Below are positions 8,370 to 17,791 of a DNA stretch of 64,000 nt, in pieces. The notes beneath the pieces were generated by a model that was not told the DNA's origin, searched no databases, and worked only from the letters and a program-made list of their open reading frames with translations. Source of the DNA: Prevotella fusca JCM 17724 (lineage in GTDB: Bacteria > Bacteroidota > Bacteroidia > Bacteroidales > Bacteroidaceae). Position 1 is the stretch's first letter; every line of letters starts with the position of its first letter. The translations under genes and the position numbers were made by a program. The DNA is taken from the NCBI RefSeq assembly GCF_001262015.1, contig NZ_CP012075.1:992001-1056000 (forward strand). The letters are read 5' to 3'.

Positions 8370-10148
8370 TTATTCTTCGTGTGCTCTCTCGATGTAAGCG
8401 ATGACGTCACCCTTGTTCACCTTAGCACCCTGCTTGGCGTTGATTTCAACCAACTTGCCGCCGAGGGCAGCAGGAACTGTGACGATTTCACCCCAAGGAG
8501 CCTGAACGTAGCAGAACACGTCACCCTCCTTGTACTCCTTACCGATGAACGGCTCGATAGCAGGAGCTGCCTCACCGTCACCCTGGAACTCCCAGAAGAG
8601 CTGCCCCTTGACAGGTGACACGATGGCATCAGCCTTGGCATGCTTGAATGCCGCAGCCTCCTCCGGACTAACCTTTGCACCGAGCTTGGCATCTTTTGCA
8701 GCCTGAAGGTCAGCAAGGAAGTTCTTTTTAGCCTGTCCGCTCTTATAGTTGCGGTACTGCTCCGGGTGCATAGCCAGCTCGAAGAGTTCCTCATCATCCT
8801 GTCCGTAATCCCATCCGTTCTCATCCATTTCCTTGCGGAAGTCGTCGAGTGCGTTAGGCAGCAAGGTGTGAGGGTCAGCATCAGTGAACTCAAGCCCCTT
8901 CTGCTTGGCAAGGTCTTTCAGCTCCTGACAAATCTCACCCGGCACACGACCACTCTTTCCGAGAATCATACCCCACATAGAGTCGTCCATCATCACGAAG
9001 CGACCCTTACCCTGCTCAAGGGTGAGGAGGTTCATGAGGGCAATGTTCTTGGTGTACTGTGAGAACGGGGTTACCAATGGAGGATAGCCGACGCGTGGCC
9101 ATACGTATGCCACTTCATCGAACAATTTGATAAGCATATCGTCAACTGAAAGCTCTGCCTCTCCCTTCTTCTTGCGGAGGTTATTGATGGTTGCACGGAT
9201 ACCACCGAGGTCGGCCATCATTGAACCCATCATGCCACCTGGCAGACCGCAGCCTAAGAGCAGTGAGCTCATGTACTTGTTCTGCGGGTTAATGAAGTAA
9301 CCGAGCCACTCGTCAATGAATTCCTGGGTCATGGCACGTGCCTTCATGTAAGCATCCATGTTGATTTCCGGCACATCAAAGCCAGCGTTCTTCAGCATGC
9401 TCTGCACGGAGATAACGTCAGGATGGACCTTACCCCATGACAACGGCTCGATGGCAACATCAAGAATATCCATGCCGTTCTTGGCAACTTCGAGCATGGA
9501 AGCCATTGACAAGCCCGGACCAGAGTGACCATGATACTCCAGAATCACGTCCGGGTGCTTCTCCTTGATGCGACGGGTCAGCTCACCGAGGAATGCCGGC
9601 TGGCCGATACCAGCCATATCCTTCAGACAGAGTTCCTCTGCACCAGCAGCGATTTCCTCGTCAGCCAGCTTGCAGTAGTACTCGATGGTGTGTACAGGAG
9701 AGGTAGTGATACAGAGCGTACCCTGTGGAGTCATACCGGCTTCCTTCGCCCACTTCAATGCAGGAGCTATATTGCGGATGTCGTTCAGACCGTCGAAGAG
9801 ACGGGTAATATCCACACCCTGTGCGTGCTTCACACGATACATCAGTGCACGGACATCATCAGGAACAGGATACATACGCAGCGCGTTCAGACCACGGTCA
9901 AGCATGTGTGTCTTGATACCAGCCTCATGCAGAATCTTGGTGTAGGCACGTACTGACTCGTTAGGGTTCTCACCTGCCAGTAGATTTACCTGCTCAAAAG
10001 CACCACCGTTGGTCTCCACACGTGCGAAACAGCCCATCTCGATGAAGATAGGTGCGATGCGTACCAACTGATCCTTACGTGGCTGGAACTTACCAGAGCT
10101 CTGCCACATGTCTCGGTAAATGAGACTGAACTGAATTTTCTTTCCCAT
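8370..10148 (-). CDS. Oxaloacetate decarboxylase/pyruvate carboxylase-type carboxyltransferase subunit (OadA-like) lacking the biotin lysine
   Basis: Protein of 592 residues. The N-terminal TIM-barrel carboxyltransferase domain is visible by RDMWQSS, VDITRLFDGLND, ELCLKDMAG (the metal-site lysine) and LEYHGHSGPG (the metal-binding HxH). A conserved carboxylase domain follows (about 300-465). The C-terminal 70 residues fold as a biotinyl/lipoyl domain. Where members normally carry EAMKM, this protein reads FCYVQAPWGEIVTV, with no lysine to biotinylate. It may therefore use a separate biotin carrier, or catalyse a carboxyltransfer that does not need tethered biotin. No oadB or oadG partner is adjacent, and the gene is monocistronic with its own terminator. 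The carboxyltransferase family call is firm; the exact reaction is not. Confidence 0.85.
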   Translation of the reverse strand: MGKKIQFSLIYRDMWQSSGKFQPRKDQLVRIAPIFIEMGCFARVETNGGAFEQVNLLAGENPNESVRAYTKILHEAGIKTHMLDRGLNALRMYPVPDDVRALMYRVKHAQGVDITRLFDGLNDIRNIAPALKWAKEAGMTPQGTLCITTSPVHTIEYYCKLADEEIAAGAEELCLKDMAGIGQPAFLGELTRRIKEKHPDVILEYHGHSGPGLSMASMLEVAKNGMDILDVAIEPLSWGKVHPDVISVQSMLKNAGFDVPEINMDAYMKARAMTQEFIDEWLGYFINPQNKYMSSLLLGCGLPGGMMGSMMADLGGIRATINNLRKKKGEAELSVDDMLIKLFDEVAYVWPRVGYPPLVTPFSQYTKNIALMNLLTLEQGKGRFVMMDDSMWGMILGKSGRVPGEICQELKDLAKQKGLEFTDADPHTLLPNALDDFRKEMDENGWDYGQDDEELFELAMHPEQYRNYKSGQAKKNFLADLQAAKDAKLGAKVSPEEAAAFKHAKADAIVSPVKGQLFWEFQGDGEAAPAIEPFIGKEYKEGDVFCYVQAPWGEIVTVPAALGGKLVEINAKQGAKVNKGDVIAYIERAHEE

Positions 10149-10203
10149 ATTTATGTTTCTGTTATTATCTAAATGAAGGGGTTGTAACTTACAATCTAAC
10201 CTG

Positions 10204-10272
10204 CAAAATTAGATAAAAATTTCCAAAAAACGACTGGCAGCTGATATTTTTTGCAATAATTGACTATCTTTG
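10204..10272. promoter_or_regulatory. Divergent promoter region
   Basis: Two Bacteroidota -7 boxes (TAnnTTTG) face away from each other: TAATTTTG on the minus strand at 10204-10211 for the carboxyltransferase gene, and TATCTTTG on the plus strand at 10265-10272 for the lipoprotein gene. Clear -33 TTTG boxes at the right spacing are not seen. Confidence 0.5.
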
Positions 10273-10290
10273 CAGTCTAAAAGTAAATAC

Positions 10291-11106
10291 ATGAAGAAAT
10301 TGTTTTTTCCCCTTATAAGTCTCCTCCTGCTTCTGCTCACGGCATGTTACAATCAGGTAACGACAGGAGACCATGGGGCAATAGACGTGGAGACACAGCT
10401 GAAAGGTGACAGCACACGCTACGGACTGGCGTGTGACGGCTGCTCGGATTCGGTGATTATTCTCCTTCCCAACGAGGGTGGCGACCCGATAAAATTCGAC
10501 ATTGTAACGGCAAAACGCAACGGAATGGTCTACGGAAATCCGCAGATTGGTGACGAACTGGCGATTGTACCGAACCCCATCGACCCATACGAGGCTGAAA
10601 TGGTCATCGACCTTGAACAGATGAAGGGTACTTGGACGTTCCAAGTGGTGCCGAAGCTGAAACCGAACCCTACGAAAACGGAAGAGGAGATTCTGGCAGG
10701 AATGAGCGATTCGATGAAGAAAGCACTGTTTATACCACGTGAATACGGTTTCACACTGAAAAGTTATAACCAGGCTTCGCCAGTGGGTTACATCATGAAA
10801 TCGAACTCATTGGAGGACGAAAGCCCTGTTTTTTACCCGAAAGTGACGGTTTATACGAGCTGGCATATCTTCAATGGCAGGCTCTATATCTACAAAGATA
10901 CGATTGACGAGCAGGGGCACCGCATCCCGCAGGATTCCGTCGGCTTCGATTCCGGCTCCATGCGCCATCTCTCTGCTGACTCCATGGCTGCCCTCTTTGG
11001 CAAGAAAGTGATGCAATATCACCGAAAGAAGAATGCTCTGGAGGCAAACAAGGAAGCGCAGAAGGCTGAAGAGAAGAACGCTGCAACGGCTACTGTCAGG
11101 AAGTAA
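10291..11106 (+). CDS. Putative lipoprotein of unknown function
   Basis: I chose the ATG at 10291 (MKKLFFPLISLLLLLLTACY) because it gives a classic lipoprotein signal with Cys19 in the lipobox LTAC. An upstream TTG in frame would spoil it. The mature part of about 250 residues is soluble and beta-rich at first (SDSVIILLPNEGG, IGDELAIVPNP) and ends in a charged Ala/Lys/Glu helix (EANKEAQKAEEKNAATA). I recognise no family; related proteins appear to be Prevotella-specific lipoproteins. It is monocistronic, transcribed divergently from the carboxyltransferase gene. Confidence 0.75.
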   Translation: MKKLFFPLISLLLLLLTACYNQVTTGDHGAIDVETQLKGDSTRYGLACDGCSDSVIILLPNEGGDPIKFDIVTAKRNGMVYGNPQIGDELAIVPNPIDPYEAEMVIDLEQMKGTWTFQVVPKLKPNPTKTEEEILAGMSDSMKKALFIPREYGFTLKSYNQASPVGYIMKSNSLEDESPVFYPKVTVYTSWHIFNGRLYIYKDTIDEQGHRIPQDSVGFDSGSMRHLSADSMAALFGKKVMQYHRKKNALEANKEAQKAEEKNAATATVRK

Positions 11107-11148
11107 GTCCTGCTCCTTCCTTTTTGTTTATTTCCACATCCCGTCAGG

Positions 11149-11173
11149 CACACCCTCTTCCGTGGAGGGTGTG
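11149..11173 (+). terminator. Strong hairpin after the lipoprotein gene
   Basis: A perfect 9-bp stem (CACACCCTC and GAGGGTGTG, 7-base loop) starts 42 bases after the stop. No T-run follows, so termination function is uncertain; it may instead stabilise the mRNA 3' end. Confidence 0.45.
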
Positions 11174-11238
11174 AGGACTGATTATCCCATGAAAGGTGTT
11201 TTTCCCTTTCAGACAAAGGCTTATTATCCCTTTTATCT

Positions 11239-11835
11239 GGTTCTTCCGTTAAATGCGTAGATTGGAAACAGAACAAAGAATTATACGCTTGTATGGTATG
11301 ACTATCCAAGATTGGACGGTCTCACAAAAAGGGATAAAGCACAAAATAAAAATACAGAAAAGGCAAACAGATACCATTTCTTTCCGTCTTCTACAAACAA
11401 CTTATTACCATATCAACCAACGTTTGTAAACTATTTTCATACTACTCAAAACCAATACATGGTCTTTTGGCTTTGAAAAGACGCCCAATTGGCTTGCAAT
11501 AGATGCCCTTTTGAGGTCTAACTAACGCTCTTTTGAAGTCCAATTAAGCACCTTTTCTTGCACTACCTTATAACTGACTGATTTACTGTTGGTTGCAGAC
11601 TTGCTTTTTACACGTGTTTTTGCCTTTATCTGTAGGTATTTTACCCGAAATTATGTCATGATTTTTCAAAGTATTGTCTGCGATTTTCAAAGTATTGACA
11701 TGAAAAGGTTTTCTGTGTCGGAGGATGATAAATCAGGTAGCCAAGACCATCTTGGCTATGTTTATATTTAATAAATAACTTCGGCTCATCCGTTAAAGCC
11801 ATACGGAAAGTGTACACGCATTTAACGGATGAGCC
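11239..11835 (+). mobile_element. Full copy of the ~595-bp non-coding repeat element (copy 1)
   Basis: The copy runs from GGTTCTTCCGTTAAATGCGT to ACGCATTTAACGGATGAGCC, which are inverted repeats of each other at 18 of 20 positions. Inside are a 22-bp-period array (about 11478-11562), conserved blocks around CACGTGTTTTTGCC, and a palindrome TAGCCAAGAC/CTTGGCTA. The right end is itself a hairpin with a 15-bp perfect stem (GGCTCATCCGTTAAA). No conserved open frame fills it. Its size, inverted ends and dispersed copies resemble a MITE, but no transposase or clear target duplication was found. Confidence 0.75.
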
Positions 11836-11872
11836 TTTTATTTTCTTATCTTTTTATCTTAGAAAAGACTTT

Positions 11873-13495
11873 TTACTCCTTAATATTCGGCTCTTCCAAA
11901 CCGAGGTGACGTTTCTTGTCAACCACCTTCAAAGCAAGACCAATAATAAGGGCTATCACACCCAAACCAGCAAGCATAACCAGCGGAGCTGTATAGTTGA
12001 GCTGTGTCGGGTCGGTAACACCAACGTTTGTCTTGTCGAGCACCTTTCCTATGAGCAACGGGAACAACCACAGACCGATGTTCTGAATCCAGAAGATAAG
12101 TGCGTAAGCAGAACCGATGATCTTTGCATCCACGAGTTTTGGAACACTTGGCCACAATGATGCTGGCACAAGTGAGAAGGAAGCACCGAGAACAAGGATG
12201 GTTACATAAGCCACGACAACACCACCTACCTGACTTGACTTGAACTGTGGAAGTACAAAGGCAAAGGTGAGGTGACAGAGAATCAGAAGCAATGAACCCA
12301 ACACGAGCATAGAGGCTGCCTTACCCTTATGGTCAACATAGCTGCCGAGGATAGGAGTGATGCCTACTGCGAGCAATGGGAATACAGCAAAGATGGACTC
12401 TGCTGACTGACGCATATAACCCATGTAGCAGTAAACAACAAGGCTCACAACAGACAACAGCAGCATTGAGTTTTTCAAGCTCTTCTTTTTCATGAAGTTG
12501 AACATGAAGGCTGTTGCAGCTACAACGAGCATGATAACGTACTGAACGATTGTCACACTTGATGATGCCCAGAATGAATCTGCAGGAAGTTCGTGGAACG
12601 TAAGGTTACACTGGAGCATATTTACAGCATACTTCTGGAATGGGAAGATAGCAGAGTAATAAAGTACACAGAGCAACGCAACGAGCCAGAAACCCATACT
12701 TGAGAGAATCTTACCGAGGTCACTGATCTTAAACGGATCGTCTTTCTCCTCTGCCTCACCTGTCTGTGAGTCGAGCTTCTTATCCATGAAGAAGTAAACA
12801 ATGAACATCATCAATGCAATACAGATAAGTACTACACCAAAGGCTACAGAACGAGAAACATTAATATCACCACCGAGCTTAGCAAAGAATGGTGAGAAAA
12901 TCATACAAGTAGCAACGCCAAGACGAGCCAAAGCCATCTCTGAACCCATTGCCAATGCCATCTCACGACCCTTGAACCACTTTACGATACCACGGGAAAC
13001 GGTGATACCAGCCATCTCAACGCCACAACCGAAGATCATGAAACCGCAGGCTGCTACCTTTGCAGATGCCGGCATACCCTCATAGAAAGGAGATACGCCC
13101 AACTGCTCGAAGACTGGAATGTGGTTGAGGTTATTAGTGAACCATACGTCAAGTGCACTACCAGCAAAGCCGTCGCTGACAGCATAGTACTTGATTAAAG
13201 CACCAGCTAACATCACTGCACCAGACAAGATAGCAGTGAAACGGACGCCCATCTTGTCAAGAATAATACCTGCAAAGATGAGAAAGAACACAAAGACATT
13301 CAGGAATGTCTCTGAACCCTGCATGGTTCCGAATGCTGTTGAGTCCCATCCTCTCTGCTCCTGCATCAACTCCTTGATTGGAGAAAGGATGTCAACAAAG
13401 ATGTAGGCACAGAACATTGCCAGGGACAAAAGGAGGAGAGCCGTCCAGCGCATTGCAGCTGAATCTCTCAATGATGTTTGAATTTTATCAGTCAT
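11873..13495 (-). CDS. Major facilitator superfamily transporter
   Basis: Protein of 540 residues with 12 or more hydrophobic helices: an N-terminal half with the motif-A-like loop GIILDKMGVR, a central cytoplasmic loop (DKKLDSQTGEAEEKDD, about 245-260), then a second half with VGITPILGSYVDHKGKAA, the second motif-A-like loop. This subgroup of Bacteroidota MFS proteins has no assigned substrate that I can support. The C-terminus is cytoplasmic and charged (VVDKKRHLGLEEPNIKE). The gene stands just downstream of repeat copy 1 and is separated from the peptidase gene by a repeat-rich spacer. Confidence 0.87.
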   Translation of the reverse strand: MTDKIQTSLRDSAAMRWTALLLLSLAMFCAYIFVDILSPIKELMQEQRGWDSTAFGTMQGSETFLNVFVFFLIFAGIILDKMGVRFTAILSGAVMLAGALIKYYAVSDGFAGSALDVWFTNNLNHIPVFEQLGVSPFYEGMPASAKVAACGFMIFGCGVEMAGITVSRGIVKWFKGREMALAMGSEMALARLGVATCMIFSPFFAKLGGDINVSRSVAFGVVLICIALMMFIVYFFMDKKLDSQTGEAEEKDDPFKISDLGKILSSMGFWLVALLCVLYYSAIFPFQKYAVNMLQCNLTFHELPADSFWASSSVTIVQYVIMLVVAATAFMFNFMKKKSLKNSMLLLSVVSLVVYCYMGYMRQSAESIFAVFPLLAVGITPILGSYVDHKGKAASMLVLGSLLLILCHLTFAFVLPQFKSSQVGGVVVAYVTILVLGASFSLVPASLWPSVPKLVDAKIIGSAYALIFWIQNIGLWLFPLLIGKVLDKTNVGVTDPTQLNYTAPLVMLAGLGVIALIIGLALKVVDKKRHLGLEEPNIKE

Positions 13496-13508
13496 GATGA
13501 TTTTTTAG

Positions 13509-13695
13509 TTAACGAGTTTACGAGAGGACAAGTTGACAAGTTAGACAAGTTGACAAGTAAACAAGTTGTTTGTAAGATTATAAGTTAAAAATGAACGGGC
13601 TTATGAGTTGACAAGTGAACATGTTGACGAGTGAACGAGTTAATACTATCAAGCACCTTGTTTACTTGTAAACTCGTTCACTCGTCAACTTGCCA
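13509..13695. repeat. Degenerate GTTNACNAGT repeat with a long inverted repeat
   Basis: The spacer consists of many copies of a decamer-like word (GTTGACAAGT, GTTAACGAGT, GTGAACGAGT) on both strands. Its right part is a perfect 19-bp inverted repeat: GTTGACGAGTGAACGAGTT at 13623-13641 pairs with 13671-13689. The same words recur at about 25380-25440 and 57765-57800. The hairpin lies 8 bases after the stop of the S9 peptidase gene and may stabilise or terminate that mRNA. Confidence 0.65.
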
Positions 13696-13696
13696 A

Positions 13697-15856
13697 CTAC
13701 TTCTTCAGCCAGCGGTCGAGCCAGTTGAAGAATGTACGCTGCCAAAGAATACCGTTCTGTGGCTTCAATACCCAGTGATTCTCATCGGGATAGAGAAGCA
13801 GCTCGGCAGGAATACCGCGCAGACGGGCTGCATTGAAAGCACCCATTCCCTGGTTGGCATTGATGCGATAGTCCTTCTCACCGTGGATACAAAGGATTGG
13901 CGTATCCCACTTGTCAACATTCAGATGAGGACTGTTAGCGTATGTGCGCTTGGCTGCCTCAGTCTTGTCCTTGTTCCAGTAAGCATCATCATACTCCCAG
14001 TTGCTGAACCAAGCCTCCTCTGTATCGGTATACATACTCTCAAGGTTGAAAGCACCGTCGTGTGAGATGAAGCACTTGAAACGCTTGTTATGAATACCTG
14101 CAAGATAATAGACAGAGAAGCCGCCGAAGGATGCACCGACTGCACCGAGACGGTTCTTGTCAACGAAAGGCAGGTTGTTCGCTGCATCGTCAATGGCTGA
14201 AAGATAGTCGTTCATGCACTGACCAGTCCAGTCGGTACTGATCTGTTCGTTCCATGCACTGCCATAACCTGGCAGACCGCGGCGGTTAGGTGCGATGATG
14301 ACATATCCATGAGCCGCCATTATCTGGAAATTCCAACGATAGCTCCAGAACTGAGAGACAGGACTCTGTGGTCCACCCTCGCAGAAGAGCAGCGTAGGAT
14401 ACTTCTTGTTCGGGTCGAAGTGTGGAGGAGTTATCACCCACTCCTGCAGTTCCTTGCCATCGGTTGTCTTCACCCAACGGTCGTGTACTTCGCCCAAAGC
14501 AAGCTGGTCATAGATGTGCTTGTTCTCAAAGCTGAGCTGCGTCTGCAGGCTTGCCTTCTCTTTCTTTGCTGGAGTGACTGCGAAGATTTCGTTAGCTTGA
14601 GAAATACTCTGGCGGATAGCAAGCAGCTTCTTGTCACCCAGAAGAGCAATGCTCACATAGTTGTGGTCGCCCTCGGTGAGCTGTTTCACCTCACCCTTGA
14701 GGTTGGTCTGATAGATATTCTCCGTAGCATGCCATACGCCGATGAAGTAGAGTTCCTTTGAATTAAGACTCCATGTGTAATCATCTACATTCGAATCGAA
14801 GCTCTCCGTGACGTATGTCTTCTTGCCTGTCGCCAGGTCGTAGACGCAGAGACGGTTGCGGTCACTCTCATAACCGTTGTTCTTCATGCTCTGCCAAGCA
14901 ATGTACTTGCCGTCAGGAGAGAACTTCGGATTTACATCATAACCCACGTTCATATCGCCTGCCTGATGGTTGACAGCCTGATTGCGCATGCTCTTCGTTG
15001 CATCAATCTTCGGCTCGACATAGTCTGCTGGTTTGCAGAGATTCTTCGTCTGGCGGGTTTCCACATTATATATATATATGTCGGCATCGGTAGAGATGGC
15101 GTATTGTGTGCCCTCCTTCTTGCGGCAGGTGTAGGCAATAAACTTGGAATCCTTGCTCCAGTCAATCTGCTCAATACCACCGAAAGGAGCCAGCGGACTC
15201 TCATAAGGCTCGCCTTCGAGCACGTCAATGCCTGCACCAACTCCCTCAGCAGTAACGTCAGCCACGAATGGATGAGCATTCGTTGTCACATAATGGTCCC
15301 AGTGACGATAGTTCATATCAGTGATGACCATACCCGTTGCCTTCGGCAGATCGCTCGGATTCTGCTTGATAGTACCGTAGTAAGGGATGCTCTTGATGAG
15401 CACAACACGCTTACGGTCGGGTGAGAAGCGGAAGCCTTCGATGTCGATGTCCGACTGTGTGAGCTGCTTACGGTTCGTTCCGTCAGCATTCATTGTCCAC
15501 AACTGACCGTCAGTGAGGAAAGCCAGAGTGTTGTTGTCGAGCCATGCTGCATCACTCTCACTCTTTGCAGAGACCGTGAGCAGACGGTCGTTCTTGCCAT
15601 CGGCATCCATCACACGAAGGACCTGATGCCCCTTGTTTTCCTTGACACTGTAGTAACCCACCTGATAGACAATCTTCTTGCCGTCAGGTGAAGCCTGTGC
15701 AGCACCGATACGCCCCATGGCCCAGAGAGCCTCGGGAGTCATGAGGTCGCTCTTCAGCGTGATGTTGTTGCGTCCGATGTTCACATCCTGTGCCTGTGCA
15801 ACGCTGCCACTCATCATCAAGGCGGCAGTCATTGCGATGGTTAAGTTTTTGTTCAT
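13697..15856 (-). CDS. S9-family serine peptidase (prolyl oligopeptidase/DPP5-like)
   Basis: Exported protein of 719 residues: signal peptide (about 1-22, ending VAQA), a WD/TolB-like beta-propeller (about 40-430, with repeats such as DAAWLDNNTLAFL and PKFSPDGKYIAW), and a C-terminal alpha/beta-hydrolase domain. The catalytic triad is visible: Ser576 in GASFGGF, Asp662 in GEKDYR and His694 in DENHWV. Periplasmic S9 dipeptidyl- or acyl-peptidases of this layout feed peptide catabolism in asaccharolytic and oral Bacteroidota. A DPP5-type specificity is plausible but not proven. It begins 3 bases after yidC, so it is the third gene of the pyrG-yidC operon. Confidence 0.9.
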   Translation of the reverse strand: MNKNLTIAMTAALMMSGSVAQAQDVNIGRNNITLKSDLMTPEALWAMGRIGAAQASPDGKKIVYQVGYYSVKENKGHQVLRVMDADGKNDRLLTVSAKSESDAAWLDNNTLAFLTDGQLWTMNADGTNRKQLTQSDIDIEGFRFSPDRKRVVLIKSIPYYGTIKQNPSDLPKATGMVITDMNYRHWDHYVTTNAHPFVADVTAEGVGAGIDVLEGEPYESPLAPFGGIEQIDWSKDSKFIAYTCRKKEGTQYAISTDADIYIYNVETRQTKNLCKPADYVEPKIDATKSMRNQAVNHQAGDMNVGYDVNPKFSPDGKYIAWQSMKNNGYESDRNRLCVYDLATGKKTYVTESFDSNVDDYTWSLNSKELYFIGVWHATENIYQTNLKGEVKQLTEGDHNYVSIALLGDKKLLAIRQSISQANEIFAVTPAKKEKASLQTQLSFENKHIYDQLALGEVHDRWVKTTDGKELQEWVITPPHFDPNKKYPTLLFCEGGPQSPVSQFWSYRWNFQIMAAHGYVIIAPNRRGLPGYGSAWNEQISTDWTGQCMNDYLSAIDDAANNLPFVDKNRLGAVGASFGGFSVYYLAGIHNKRFKCFISHDGAFNLESMYTDTEEAWFSNWEYDDAYWNKDKTEAAKRTYANSPHLNVDKWDTPILCIHGEKDYRINANQGMGAFNAARLRGIPAELLLYPDENHWVLKPQNGILWQRTFFNWLDRWLKK

Positions 15857-15859
15857 AGC

Positions 15860-17788
15860 TTATAGACCTTTCTTTTTGTTATTGAGTTCTTCCTGTCTAC
15901 GACGGAGTTCTTCCTGCTGTTTCTGCTGCATCTCCTGCAAAGCCTGCATGCGGGCAAAGAGACCGCCGCCCTTGTTGGACGGGTTGTTCTTCTTCTCGGT
16001 GCGGCGTGCCTCAAGAATCTCGAGGAGTTTCTCCTCATTGGTTGTCTTACGCAGTGTCCACATGATGGCTGCTGAGAAGAAGAGGGAGATGAAGTAGTAG
16101 AAGTTCAGACCCGATGAGTAATCATTGAACATGAAGAAGAAGAACAGCGGCATTGCAAACATCATCCACTGCATCATCTTCATCTGGTCAGCCTGCTGTC
16201 CTACCATCTGGTCCTTCTGCTGCTGCATGGTGAACCATGTGTAGAGCAGGTTGGCACCACAGAAGAGGATACAGGTCAGTGAGATATGGTCACCGATGAG
16301 CCAGAGATTCTGGTTCCATGAAATAATAGGGTCGAAAGTACTGAGGTCATCCATCCACAGGAAGCTCTGGCCACGAAGCTGAATGGCATTCGGTACGAAG
16401 TTGAACATCGCAATCCAGATAGGCATCTGTATCAGCATCGGCAGACAGCCTGACAACGGGCTGACACCATACTCTGAATACTTCTGCATCATCGCCTGCT
16501 GCTTCTGCATCTGGTCTTCAGGTTTGTTGAACTGCTTGGTAGCCTCATCCAGTTTCGGCTTCAGCACACGCATCTTAGCTGAACTCATATAACTCTTCTT
16601 CACCATCGGGAAGGTGATGAGCTTCAACAGTAAGGTAATGAGAATCAGCACTACTCCCATTGGGAACACCTTGCTCAACCAGTCGAATACATAGAGCGTG
16701 AACCAGCGGTTGATGATGCGGAACAAAGGCCAGCCGAGATATACAAGGCGTTCCATGTCGAGCTCTTTACCGAACCTGCTTTCCTTCTCTACAGACTGGA
16801 GCAGGCGGAAATCATTAGGACCAAAATAGAACTCGAACTCTGACGGACGCTTGCCAGTAGGGTCAAAGCCCGCCTTCATATTCGCCTCATACTGCTTGAG
16901 GTAGTGTGTTCCCTTCTCAAGTGGTGTGCTCTTGAGCTTTGCACCCTGCGCAAAGTTATCCTTTGAAATCATCACAGCAGAGAAAAACTGGTTCTTGAAA
17001 GCCACCCAGTCCATATCCTTCTCGGTTGTTTCTTCTTTCTCAGACGTTTCACTAAGATAGTCAGTACCACTGTCATGCTTCTTATAGGTAAGAGTAGCAT
17101 AACGGTTCTCAAACGTGAAACCACGCTCCTGCTGACGGCAACGCTCCTGCCAGTTGATGTCCATCTGGTTGTAATTCGGTGCAAACATCCCGTTCATACC
17201 CTCTGCCTGCAATGACATACGGAGGAGATAACCATCGCCAAGACTATAGTTCAAGGTGAGGGTCTTGCCCTTTCCTGCAACGGCAGTAAACGTAACTGTG
17301 GAATCAGTCACGTTTGACGGTGTGAAGACAAGGTCTTTCGTCTCGATGTTGCTGTTCTTTGCAGCCAGCATAAAGTTCAGACTCTGGTCGTTACCACTGA
17401 ACAAGGTAACGTTCTTCTGGTCCTTTGAACCGTCCTTGACAGCGATGTCATGACCGATGTAATTCTTGATGACAGCCTTCTTTACGACACCGCCCTTGGT
17501 GTTCAAGGTCAGTTCCACCTTACTGTTCTTCAGCGTGATGTCCTGTGCCTTTCCGTTCAATGCCGAATAGAACAGGGCTGTTGTGTCAGCCGCCACGGCA
17601 GCTTTCTGCTGTGCCTGCTTCTCAGCAGCGAGTTTTGCATCCTGTGCTTTCTTGGCTGCAGCAATAGAATCCTTTACAAATTCAGCTCTCTGCTGTGCCA
17701 GTTGCTCGGCTGATGGCTGCTGCCACCAGGCGAAACCAAAGAGAATCAGGGCTATGAGTACAAACCCTGTGATCGTTCTTTTATCCAT
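15860..17788 (-). CDS. yidC: Membrane protein insertase YidC
   Basis: Protein of 642 residues: an N-terminal membrane anchor (MDKRTITGFVLIALILFGFAW), a coiled Ala/Gln-rich linker (about 25-70), a large periplasmic beta-supersandwich domain (about 75-360), then the conserved five-helix insertase core (about 370-580, with WLSKVFPMGVVLILITLLLKLITFP and SPLSGCLPMLIQMPIWIAMF). The tail is basic and Gln/Glu-rich (EEMQQKQQEELRRRQEEL), typical of long Bacteroidota YidC. It inserts membrane proteins alone or with SecYEG. It lies 3 bases after pyrG and 3 bases before the peptidase gene. Confidence 0.97.
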   Translation of the reverse strand: MDKRTITGFVLIALILFGFAWWQQPSAEQLAQQRAEFVKDSIAAAKKAQDAKLAAEKQAQQKAAVAADTTALFYSALNGKAQDITLKNSKVELTLNTKGGVVKKAVIKNYIGHDIAVKDGSKDQKNVTLFSGNDQSLNFMLAAKNSNIETKDLVFTPSNVTDSTVTFTAVAGKGKTLTLNYSLGDGYLLRMSLQAEGMNGMFAPNYNQMDINWQERCRQQERGFTFENRYATLTYKKHDSGTDYLSETSEKEETTEKDMDWVAFKNQFFSAVMISKDNFAQGAKLKSTPLEKGTHYLKQYEANMKAGFDPTGKRPSEFEFYFGPNDFRLLQSVEKESRFGKELDMERLVYLGWPLFRIINRWFTLYVFDWLSKVFPMGVVLILITLLLKLITFPMVKKSYMSSAKMRVLKPKLDEATKQFNKPEDQMQKQQAMMQKYSEYGVSPLSGCLPMLIQMPIWIAMFNFVPNAIQLRGQSFLWMDDLSTFDPIISWNQNLWLIGDHISLTCILFCGANLLYTWFTMQQQKDQMVGQQADQMKMMQWMMFAMPLFFFFMFNDYSSGLNFYYFISLFFSAAIMWTLRKTTNEEKLLEILEARRTEKKNNPSNKGGGLFARMQALQEMQQKQQEELRRRQEELNNKKKGL

Positions 17789-17791
17789 TTA

